Shown here piece by piece: positions 56,765-64,000 of a DNA stretch of 64,000 nucleotides. The notes under the pieces were generated by a model. That model ran no database searches and was not told the DNA's origin. It saw nothing but the letters and a program-made list of their open reading frames with translations. A program made the translations under genes and the position numbers. The stretch is from Deroplatys truncata. Taxonomy: Eukaryota; Arthropoda; Insecta; Mantodea; Mantidae. The stretch is from the NCBI GenBank assembly GCA_030765065.1, contig CM060983.1, positions 229,915,528-229,979,527 on the forward strand. Reading direction: 5' to 3'. Numbering within the stretch: position 1 is the first letter of the stretch; every line of letters begins with the position of its first letter.

Positions 56765-57000
56765 GCCAGAAAAACAAAGTTTAACGTCCTTTAACCAGGT
56801 AGGTCATATCGGAGGATGAATGAATAAAATAGTTGAAATGATGCTCAAATGGGCCTGGACCTGGCATTCATCTTCACAGGATAAGGGAAATCCCTGGAAA
56901 AAAACTTTATCCAGATAACTCATCCTAACCAAGATACAAACTCAGGACCTATTGTTATGAGGCAAACATGCTACCCTCACATTGCAGAGGCAGGCTATTA
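56765..57000 (-). repeat. old tRNA-derived SINE, probably related to family 2
   Basis: Minus strand: A box-like TGAGGGTAGCATGTTTGCC (about 56982), B box-like GAGTTTGTATCTTGG (about 56940), a body with TTTTTTTCCAGGGATTTCCC resembling the GGTTTTCTC...GGTTTCCC motif of the SINE at 37726, and GTTAAAGGACGTTAAAC near the 3' end. Diverged. Confidence 0.6.
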
Positions 57001-57559
57001 ATTGTTAAAACAGACACGATGCAAAAGACGTAGAAAATGAAAAAAAAAATTCTCATGTACAAATCCCATACAATTTTCTGTATTACAGACTTACAAATAA
57101 TCCGAGCTGGATTTAGGAAGAACTGCAGCAACACTAGGCGGCCATCATCAAACTCAGCCCAGGTACACTAATCCCTGTGTTTTTTCTTTCCACACGTGCA
57201 CACAGAGGTCTGAATATTGGAATACAATACTTCCTCTACTTACAATACATAAGTAGTAGACAAAATAAAAATCAACTAAAGAATAAGAGTAAATTTCAAT
57301 GCCTGTATGCTATTACTAGAGCTCAAATTATTAGGCACATAAAATTATCAAACTAGGCACTAACAATACAGTTTAAGACACCTTAAATACAGTTTCTATC
57401 ACCTAAACATTGGATTTTACAGATCTAAAATATATTTCCGCTTTCTAAAAACACAATAGGTTTAAAAATGCAATTAATTAGTTACTATTAAAATTCACAA
57501 GTAATAAAAAGAGCACATTTGTTAATTATTATGGCTAAAAACATGTTATTATGTCTTAA
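57001..57559. other. intron with family R end fragment
   Basis: TTGGAATACAATACTTCCTC at 57217 and following TACTTACAATACATAAGTAG match the terminal part of family R (reverse direction). The rest is AT-rich and unrecognised. Confidence 0.5.
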
Positions 57560-58260
57560 ATTATGGATTTATGGTTGCCAATACATAATATGCCTGGAAG
57601 ACTTGACTTTGCAGATGATGTTTGCCTGCTCTCCTAATATTTTGATGATATGCAAAGTAAAATGAATACTTAAAGAAGATTCATATGAAAATTAATATAA
57701 GGAAAACTGAAATAATGACACTAAATAGTAAGAAAACAAACAAGATTGATGGTGTTCAGGAATTCAAATATCTAGGTAGTATAACTGATAAGGAAGATGT
57801 TAACAAAACAAATGGTGCTTTCTCCTGTTATATCCGATCTGGAAATCAAGACATACTAAAATTTAAATTTTTAAAAGTAATGTGAAATCAGTATTATTAT
57901 GTGATAGGTGGAAAACAAGTAAAACTATTCAAAGATAATTACAAACATTTGCAATAGATGTTTCAGAAGAATTATAAGAATAAGATGACCACGTACAATT
58001 TCAAATTTATAATTCTGGAAAATAACAAATCAAAAAGAAATTGCAATAGAAATAAAAAAATGAAAGTGGAACTGGATCGGACACACACTAGGAAAAGAAG
58101 ACGAAGTAGTGGAAAGAACAGCTGTGATTGGAATCCCCAGGGTAGAGAGGAAGAGAACAGTTATCAAAGAAACTGCTCAAAACATGGAATGAAGCAAAGA
58201 AGTTGACAAGAAATAGGGTCCAATGGAAATAGTTTCAGTGCCCTATGCTCCTCATTGAAG
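57560..58260 (+). pseudogene. RTE-like LINE RT relic
   Basis: Blocks in several frames: RLDFADDVCLLS (57599-57634, catalytic FADD), MKINIRKTEIMTLNSKKTNK and VQEFKYLGSITDKEDVNKTN (57685-57800), IRSGNQDILKFKFLKVM, then TLRKEDEVVERTA-like and WNPQGREEE (58090-58150) and a tail resembling ETAQTWNEAKKLTRNRVQWK (58170-58220). The KTE(I/Y)M and YLGS pattern and the GHTLRK...WNPQG tail are typical of RTE-type LINEs. Confidence 0.7.
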
Positions 58261-59200
58261 AATACATAATATGAGCTTATAAGGTACACTTAAAACTTTT
58301 GAATACATCACAGTGGAAACGCACAGATACATCATTGTGATCTAAACACTAGAGCTGATATGGAATCATCTTTTTGCGAAACACAATATCTCGTTAAGAA
58401 CAGCAATACAAAAGAACTGTTTCAAATACATTTTAAACAACAAGCTTGGAGAAGTCTAGCTAATTGGTGCAGTCATGAAATTATGGGAAATACACTGTAC
58501 TGCTGTCAAAGAGGCCACAACTCTCCAGTTGCTCTTTCTACTAAATAAATGAATTCGCTTGCTAAAGTGCTAAAATAAACCAATTTCTTGAATCAAATCA
58601 ACCCCAGGATGTCCATATTTATCTTTCATTGTGCTGCATGAAAATATTTAATGAAACCATAAAAATGTTAAAATGGGCACTTTTTGACTCTAAAACCTCA
58701 AAATAGGCATTTTAGACACCCCTTCGACACATTTTATATTATTGTACATTAGCAGCAGGAGATATTTACTTGAAACTAATTGCTATGTAACGAACACGTC
58801 AGTAATTTACTCTTGGACAACCTATGGTCCAAGAGAAGGCAGCTACAATGTACACTCCCAAATGTTTCCTAAATCTTCCTATCCAAATTCCATACACTTT
58901 ATATGGATTGAATAATGAAACCCAGGACCTGTGTAATCACTGATCCATGCTCTGTTCTCAATGTGTGTTTACATTTCAATAAACAATGTCCATATTTCTT
59001 GCAACATAGAAAACCAATTAGTCTGACTTTCATGACAAATGTACTGTTCTATGTGAAACAGGTTTCTGGTGCCATGGACCGGGCTGTGCATTTTAACCCT
59101 TTAGTGATGATGTAGCATATTTGACATAAATGTGCTTCGTTAGGTTTTAATGGTTGTTTTTTTAATTTATGTTATACTAACGTTAACAATAAAATACAAG
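58261..59200. other. intronic sequence, nothing recognised
   Basis: Short anonymous ORFs only (for example 58360-58548 + and 58915-59115 +). Confidence 0.45.
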
Positions 59201-59257
59201 TATTTATAGTTATTTAAAGGTGAGTCGAAATTGTAACACTAACATCACTTAAGTTTA

Positions 59258-59299
59258 CTCACTTAACATGTTTCGGGAAACCGTTGTTCCCATCCTCAG
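59258..59299 (-). ncRNA. hammerhead ribozyme-like motif (left arm)
   Basis: Minus strand CTGAGGA, stem II GGGAA/TTCCC, CGAAAC, palindrome AACATGTT. Mirror copy of the motif at 60919-60960. Core 1 has G where U is usual (CUGAUGA), a position that accepts any base in many hammerheads. Confidence 0.55.
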
Positions 59300-59306
59300 A
59301 AGGTTA

Positions 59307-60105
59307 TTAACTCGACTGGCCCGTGTTGTTGGTGTTTCCGTTTTTTGGACTGGATCCTGTGGTGGCATCTTGTGGTGGAGAAATGTACTTCCAGAGAGGA
59401 TTTGGTGGCGGCAAATCAAAATTCATTAGATGTGTGTTGTGTTTTAGAATGGTGATCTTCTCCCATGCATCTAATTCGGCTGCAAATTTGGCTGGTTTGA
59501 CTAATGTAATATTGGGTTTGATGTTGTGATTAGTGATCCAAAAATGGTGTGAAACTGCAGATTTGTCCATTTGTTTGTATTTAATACATCTCATGTGCTC
59601 CTTTAGCCTAGTTTCTAAGTTTCTTTTTGTCTTACCAATGTATACTTTATTGCAATCTGAACAATTGATTTTATAGATTCCAGCTTTTTTGTCTTGTGGA
59701 ATGGGGTCTTTTAACTTGTTACAAAGTAATTTCTCTATGTTAAATTTGTTCTGTGGAGCTAGGCTGATGTTATGTTTCATGAAAATCTTCTTAAATTTGT
59801 GAAATGTTCCTGGGTGGTATGTGAATTTCTTGAACTTTAGTTCTTTATCTTGCTGGATGAGATTAGTTGTGTTTCTGATGTGCATCTGTCGTTTGAATTT
59901 TGCAATTTTTTTGTCAATAGTTGCTTTGTTGTACCCATTATGTATTGCTGTGTCTACTATATGCTGGTATTCTAACTGGTATTCTTTTTTATTTAAGGGG
60001 GTATATACCAGTCTATGTGTTAGGCTGTTTAGTACTGCATGTTTGTGTGTGGTTGGATTGAAACTCTTATTTTTTATGTAATTAGTAGAGTGTGTTGGCT
60101 TCCTG
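59307..60105 (-). pseudogene. PLE GIY-YIG endonuclease ORF, left (inverted) arm
   Basis: Same protein as the + arm. The reading frame runs on across the loop into the other arm to an ATG at 60179, giving a chimeric N-terminus (MFVCGWIETLIFYVISRVCW) that is only antisense sequence of the second arm and should not be taken as real. The genuine part starts around RKPTHSTNYIKNKSFN. Confidence 0.85.
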
Positions 60106-60112
60106 GCATATA

Positions 60113-60911
60113 CAGGAAGCCAACACACTCTACTAATTACATAAAAAATAAGAGTTTCAATCCAACCACACACAAACATGCAGTACTAAACAGCCTAACA
60201 CATAGACTGGTATATACCCCCTTAAATAAAAAAGAATACCAGTTAGAATACCAGCATATAGTAGACACAGCAATACATAATGGGTACAACAAAGCAACTA
60301 TTGACAAAAAAATTGCAAAATTCAAACGACAGATGCACATCAGAAACACAACTAATCTCATCCAGCAAGATAAAGAACTAAAGTTCAAGAAATTCACATA
60401 CCACCCAGGAACATTTCACAAATTTAAGAAGATTTTCATGAAACATAACATCAGCCTAGCTCCACAGAACAAATTTAACATAGAGAAATTACTTTGTAAC
60501 AAGTTAAAAGACCCCATTCCACAAGACAAAAAAGCTGGAATCTATAAAATCAATTGTTCAGATTGCAATAAAGTATACATTGGTAAGACAAAAAGAAACT
60601 TAGAAACTAGGCTAAAGGAGCACATGAGATGTATTAAATACAAACAAATGGACAAATCTGCAGTTTCACACCATTTTTGGATCACTAATCACAACATCAA
60701 ACCCAATATTACATTAGTCAAACCAGCCAAATTTGCAGCCGAATTAGATGCATGGGAGAAGATCACCATTCTAAAACACAACACACATCTAATGAATTTT
60801 GATTTGCCGCCACCAAATCCTCTCTGGAAGTACATTTCTCCACCACAAGATGCCACCACAGGATCCAGTCCAAAAAACGGAAACACCAACAACACGGGCC
60901 AGTCGAGTTAA
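60113..60911 (+). pseudogene. PLE GIY-YIG endonuclease ORF, right arm
   Basis: Starts inside the RT C-terminus at YRKPTHSTNYIKNKS (YRKPT is the PLE RT tail motif), then a basic linker with IDKKIAKFKRQMHIRNTTNL and KKFTYHPGTFHKFKKIFMKH, a Cys pair KINCSDCNK, and the endonuclease: AGIYKINC and VYIGKTKRNLETRLKEHM, i.e. GIY and YIG with the following Arg. It ends NTNNTGQSS at 60911. The frame is fully open (about 265 genuine codons), but the RT catalytic domain is missing, so it is not autonomous. Confidence 0.88.
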
Positions 60912-60918
60912 TAACCTT

Positions 60919-60960
60919 CTGAGGATGGGAACAACGGTTTCCCGAAACATGTTAAGTGAG
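60919..60960 (+). ncRNA. hammerhead ribozyme-like motif (right arm)
   Basis: CTGAGGA at 60919-60925, stem II GGGAA/TTCCC with a CAACGGT loop, CGAAAC at 60943-60948, then palindrome AACATGTT. It lies 7 bp past the endonuclease stop, the same relation as in the remnant at 42.9-43.2 kb. Confidence 0.55.
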
Positions 60961-61066
60961 TAAACTTAAGTGATGTTAGTGTTACAATTTCGACTCACCT
61001 TTAAATAGAATACACATCACTGTTTCTAGCTTCTTTTCATTACAATACATACGTTATTTATAGTTA

Positions 61067-61414
61067 CTTTATATTGCATATTTTTTAACAAATAAGAAGC
61101 AAAATGCATGCAACTGTAGTCCTGTGTGTCGTCCCCAGGCACATTTGACTCAGTCGCTGCAACATTCAGCTAGTCCATTTTGTATTGCCTTAACAATCAC
61201 GGTTGTGGTGCCGTGAAAGGCTGTTTAGGAAGAGCGGCATATCTAGCAAAATAATTATTCCCACTCAGCATCTTGAGGAGCTGTGATAGGCAGCAAAACT
61301 AACCATGAAAGCCAACATTCTGCCTGAGGGATGTACGAGGTCAGCAATCAGGTTGATATGTCCAGGAGGCCTATAGTGCCACAGCATTCTTATTATTTCT
61401 CCAAAAGCATAATA
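61067..61414. other. intronic sequence, nothing recognised
   Basis: No gene or repeat recognised between the PLE and the mariner. Confidence 0.45.
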
Positions 61415-62694
61415 TATGAGGGCAAATCAAAAAGTCTTTGCCCCTATTTTTTTTCTGGTAACGTAAGATACATACAGCCAACTAAACATGTAGATATTAT
61501 TCCTTGTACCTTTCACTATTTTTCCACATAGTCCCCGTGCCAGTTCAGACATTTGTCCCATCGCAGCACTAATTTTGCGATGCCACTGCTGTAGAAGTCG
61601 GCCGTCTGACTACGGAACTACTGTCGCACTGTTATCTTGACTTCGTCGTCGCAAGTGATTCACTGTCCTGCCAGGAACTTCTTCAGCGGACTGAAAAGAT
61701 GGAAATCATTAGGGGCAAGATCCGGGCTGTGTGGTGGATGCTCTAGAAACTCCCAGTGAAAGTTCCTTAGCTTGCTGACGGTCTTGTTTGCCACATGTGG
61801 TCTCGCATTGTCGTGGAGGATGATCACGTTATCAACATTGGGAATCCTGCGGCGCTTCTTTCTGATCGCAGTCTGCAGAAGTGACAGTATGGAACAATAT
61901 CTGTCGACATTGATGGTGGCACTTTGCGGCATGAAATCCAGCACCAGCGGTCCACGGCAATCTCAGAATATCGTTAACATCATTTTGTGAACAGATGGCA
62001 TAGTACGGAATTTCTTTTTCACAGGAGACTGCGGATGTTTCCACACGCTGGTTGATTCCAGCATGTAATGCAGTACCCACGTTTCATCACCAGTAACAAT
62101 GCGATCCAGGAAATTGTCACCCTCCTCGGCATATCGTTGCAGATGACTCAAAGCAGCCATCATTTCCTTGCCTTTCATCATGTCATCCAACTGCTTAGGA
62201 ACCCATCGACATGAAACCTTCCTGTACCCTAAACACTTGTGAATGATGTCGAAAGCACTCCCAAAAGAAATGTCGAGCTCTTGAGCAATGTCTTTGATGT
62301 GCACGCGCCGCTCTGCTTTCACCATTGCATCCACGCAGGCAATATTGTCATCAGTCACCGATACACACTCATTGTCATGCAGATTTGCACGGCCATTTTT
62401 GGACTCAGAACACCATCTCACACTTCTCAAAGCAAGACACCTTTTCCCATATGTGGATCTCGAGGTGTTCGTCCCTTACTCCATAGAAAAGGGATCACAC
62501 TTCGTTGCTCGTAAGCCGTGGACGTGTTAAGTACACCTGCCATTTTGAATGCACTGACAGCCCATAGCAGCTGGAAACTCTACGAGGACCGGCCCATGAA
62601 AGTCCATTACTTTGAGTGTATATGTTGGTTTTTGTTTTACATTCGTAATTTGGCCGAAAAAATAGGGGCAAAGACTTTTTGATTTGCCCTCGTA
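61415..62694 (-). mobile_element. mariner element with well-kept terminal repeats
   Basis: Left TATGAGGGCAAATCAAAAAG and right (minus strand) TACGAGGGCAAATCAAAAAG continue to match through TCTTTGCCCCTATTTTTT, about 38 bp with one early mismatch. Length 1280 bp. Its outer end is 48 bp from the RFC5 exon at 62743, just inside the intron. Confidence 0.9.
61500..62543 (-). pseudogene. mariner transposase (DD34D), frameshifted
   Basis: Starts [20 protein letters not shown] at 62543; then a frame change, VHIKDIAQELDISFGSAFDI (second helix-turn-helix), CRWVPKQLDDMMKGKEMM, TGDETWVLHY (first Asp), LDFMPQSATINVDRYC, ILHDNARPHVANKT (second Asp), HPPHSPDLAPNDFHLFSPLK (third Asp, 34 residues between). 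It loses frame after FLAGQ near 61660. Different from the mariner at 43.3 kb in sequence and terminal repeats. Confidence 0.88.
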
Positions 62695-62742
62695 ATATTT
62701 ATTACTGTTAGCTGAAGCACCAAAAGATATGAACACACTTAC

Positions 62743-62870
62743 CATAGAGGACAACTGTTTTGGTGTGTAAAGTTGCTTGGCACACGCCAGAATTGTGCTT
62801 GTCTTCCCAGTTCCAGGAGGTCCGTAAAACAATAAATGTGGAAGCTGATCTTCCTTTATGAACCTGTTAA
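62743..62870 (-). CDS. RFC5: RFC5 exon (Walker A)
   Basis: A 128-nt exon coding [20 protein letters not shown] and [20 protein letters not shown], ending [11 protein letters not shown] is the Walker A P-loop of the AAA+ ATPase. The acceptor is TTAATTTAG (62871-62879); the donor is GTAAGTGTG from 62742. The first two bases complete a split codon; it ends in phase 0 and joins [11 protein letters not shown] of the exon at 41883, as in RFC5 of other animals. The N-terminal exon (with the expected WVEKYRP motif) was not found to the right and is probably outside the window. Confidence 0.95.
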
Positions 62871-63475
62871 CTAAATTAACACTAGTGTTAGTACAAATAC
62901 AAGTCCAAGACAATGCATCTATAAAAATCCAAAAATCTAGTTTTCTTCTGATTGTTTTGAAAGATATAAAACATACGTTTTAACAAGTTATGTCAAACCC
63001 TTGTTAAGGTACTCATTTTTCTATTCACAATTAATCTCTTTTTGATATGGTAGTATCAAATGCTGCTTGCACCCTACATTAACATGGTTTATTGTATTGC
63101 TCCCAAATTTTTAAGTTGAGCTTCTATACAAACACAAACAAACTGTTGTGCTGACATTTCTTAATTTTAATTAGCATGAGAGAAAAAAAAGTTGTATACA
63201 TGTTATTGAATTTTTCAATTTAAGTTATGGAAAAACAATTAATTTCAACTGAATTATTAATATTTTCTTAACTACTGCAGAACAGCTTTTAAATCCATAA
63301 TTGTTCAAGCTCTTCTGAAAATTTCAAGCTCATAAGTTATAAACTGTGGTGCAAGGAGCATTGTGAATAGTGAAAAGAAAGAAGAATTGAAGAAACGGGA
63401 GTTTAAAGTTCAATTGGTGCTTTGCCTAAATGGTACAAGATCAACTATTTGTGCTGACATTAGTCAGGCAAAAAT
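62871..63475. other. RFC5 intron, nothing recognised
   Basis: AT-rich. No WVEKYRP-type exon was found on the minus strand. Confidence 0.5.
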
Positions 63476-63600
63476 GTGGGCACGGATAGCTCAGTGGTTT
63501 CATTCATGCTGAGGATACACGCTTTGATTCCTGGCAGTCTTCACCTCTGACTAGCTCATGTCAAGTATCCTTGCAAAAATAAATAAGTTGACATTTTTTT
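63476..63600 (+). repeat. tRNA-derived SINE-like sequence, family 3
   Basis: GGGCACGGATAGCTCAGTGG at 63478 holds an A box (TAGCTCAGTGGT), and GCTTTGATTCCTGG near 63521-63534 is B-box-like. A short tail with AATAAATAAG follows. No acceptor stem complement is visible, so this is not a functional tRNA gene. Confidence 0.6.
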
Positions 63601-63844
63601 ACCAAATTTCACTGTTGCTTTGCCTTAACATTAATAATCAAGAATGAACAAGTTTATCCTCCAACATGTTGAATTAAGAATTGCACCAAACACTCACAAG
63701 GTTTCTCTTACCACACTTTCCTAGCATTTAGCCAACATATTTCACTGGATTATAATTTACGTTACAAGAGTTAGTCTCTCCAGAATGAGTAGTTCATTAA
63801 ATGTCACACATACTGATAGCGATCTTTATCTCTTACTGAAAAGA

Positions 63845-64000
63845 AGAACTAGTTACATTTATGTGACTTTCTCTACTCATCTAGAAAAGCTTATTTATCT
63901 ATCTACTTCTTAATAGAGCTGAACAATCAATACAAATTTCGTTGTATCTATAAGAGGAATGCAGTAGGCTAAAGTAAGTCACATTCTGTCGCCATGTGAT
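63845..64000 (-). repeat. repeat family R copy, cut by the window end
   Basis: TTACATTTATGTGACTTTCT, then AAAGCTTATTTATCTATCTA and TCGTTGTATCTATAAGAGGA match the start of the reverse-oriented family R copies at 7151 and 41136. Confidence 0.65.

Larger units (their letters stand above)
59213..61054 (+). mobile_element. Penelope-like element, inverted-repeat copy
   Basis: Two apparently perfect 895-bp arms, 59211-60105 and 60113-61007, with loop GCATATA. Each arm has the 3' part of a PLE: end of RT (YRKPT), linker, GIY-YIG endonuclease, hammerhead-like motif. The right arm continues about 47 bp further through ACACATCACTGTTTCTAGCT, the tail also seen at 34980. TATTTATAGTTA flanks the unit at 59201-59212 and 61055-61066, so it inserted as one piece. 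Confidence 0.9.

Noticed and set aside
60039..60112. N-terminal extension MFVCGWIETLIFYVISRVCW of the PLE ORFs
   Set aside because: It is the antisense of the other arm read across the palindrome centre, present only because of the inverted repeat.
62527..62913. 128-codon minus ORF joining the RFC5 Walker A exon to sequence beyond its donor
   Set aside because: A clear GTAAGT donor at 62742 ends the exon; the remaining codons are intron and mariner terminal repeat read through.
63476..63560. Possible tRNA gene
   Set aside because: A and B boxes are present but no acceptor or anticodon stem closes; better read as a SINE head.

Overview
The window is 64 kb of AT-rich, very repeat-rich animal nuclear DNA, almost certainly from an arthropod. 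A polyneopteran-type insect with a large genome would fit, but that is inference. The only host gene I can support is RFC5, a subunit of the replication factor C clamp loader. It lies on the minus strand. Four consecutive exons (62743-62870, 41721-41883, 14110-14269, 13791-14002) join in phase at GT/AG sites and encode the middle of the protein: Walker A, Walker B/DEAD, sensor 1 and the SRC motif. Both ends of the gene lie outside the window or were not found. Its introns are about 20.9 kb, 27.5 kb and 107 bp.

Layout, left to right. 1-5.3 kb: relics of pogo/Tigger-like, hAT-like and other DDE transposases. 5.3-10.3 kb: three copies of an interspersed repeat with ACTTTCTCTACT ends; one copy is split by a 5'-truncated LINE with a 14-bp target duplication and by a solo LTR with AATG duplication. 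10.5-13.7 kb: a 34-bp satellite of about 94 units with higher-order structure, ending about 50 bp from an RFC5 exon. 14.7-16.2 kb: an internally deleted Tc1 element. 17.1-18.2 kb: a Jockey/CR1-type LINE fragment. 19.5-29.4 kb: a 105-111-bp satellite in two opposed arms of about 5.1 and 4.4 kb around a spacer of about 0.3 kb, a giant imperfect palindrome inside the RFC5 intron. 30.0-31.1 kb: a solo LTR (minus). 32-39.9 kb: tRNA-derived SINEs, a mariner-like relic, a small Penelope-like element (PLE) remnant with a hammerhead-like motif, an R1/LOA-type LINE and a Jockey-like RT. 40.5-45.2 kb: more of the interspersed repeat, LINE debris, a second PLE remnant, a full-length dead mariner and a PLE endonuclease relic.

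45.7-55.75 kb holds a decayed Ty3/gypsy-type retrotransposon (element X: 5' LTR, gag, protease, RT, RNase H; no integrase or 3' LTR). Its gag is interrupted at 48180/52676 by a young, complete but gag-only LTR element (element Y) flanked by TTTA duplications. 55.75-56.36 kb is a minus-strand 5' LTR plus gag start of an unrelated gypsy-like element. 56.8-58.3 kb: a SINE and an RTE-like LINE relic. 59.2-61.05 kb: a PLE fragment with a GIY-YIG endonuclease ORF arranged as an 895-bp inverted repeat with a 7-nt loop, flanked as one unit by a 12-bp target duplication. 61.4-62.7 kb: a second mariner with long matching terminal repeats, ending 48 bp from an RFC5 exon. 63.5 kb to the end: a SINE-like sequence and another interspersed-repeat copy.

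The points most worth a second look are the inverted satellite as a possible long hairpin RNA source, primer-binding-site-like motifs repeated inside the LTRs, and three PLE insertions with hammerhead-like motifs whose stem II covaries. All exon calls, target duplications and boundaries were read by eye; no alignments or searches were run.
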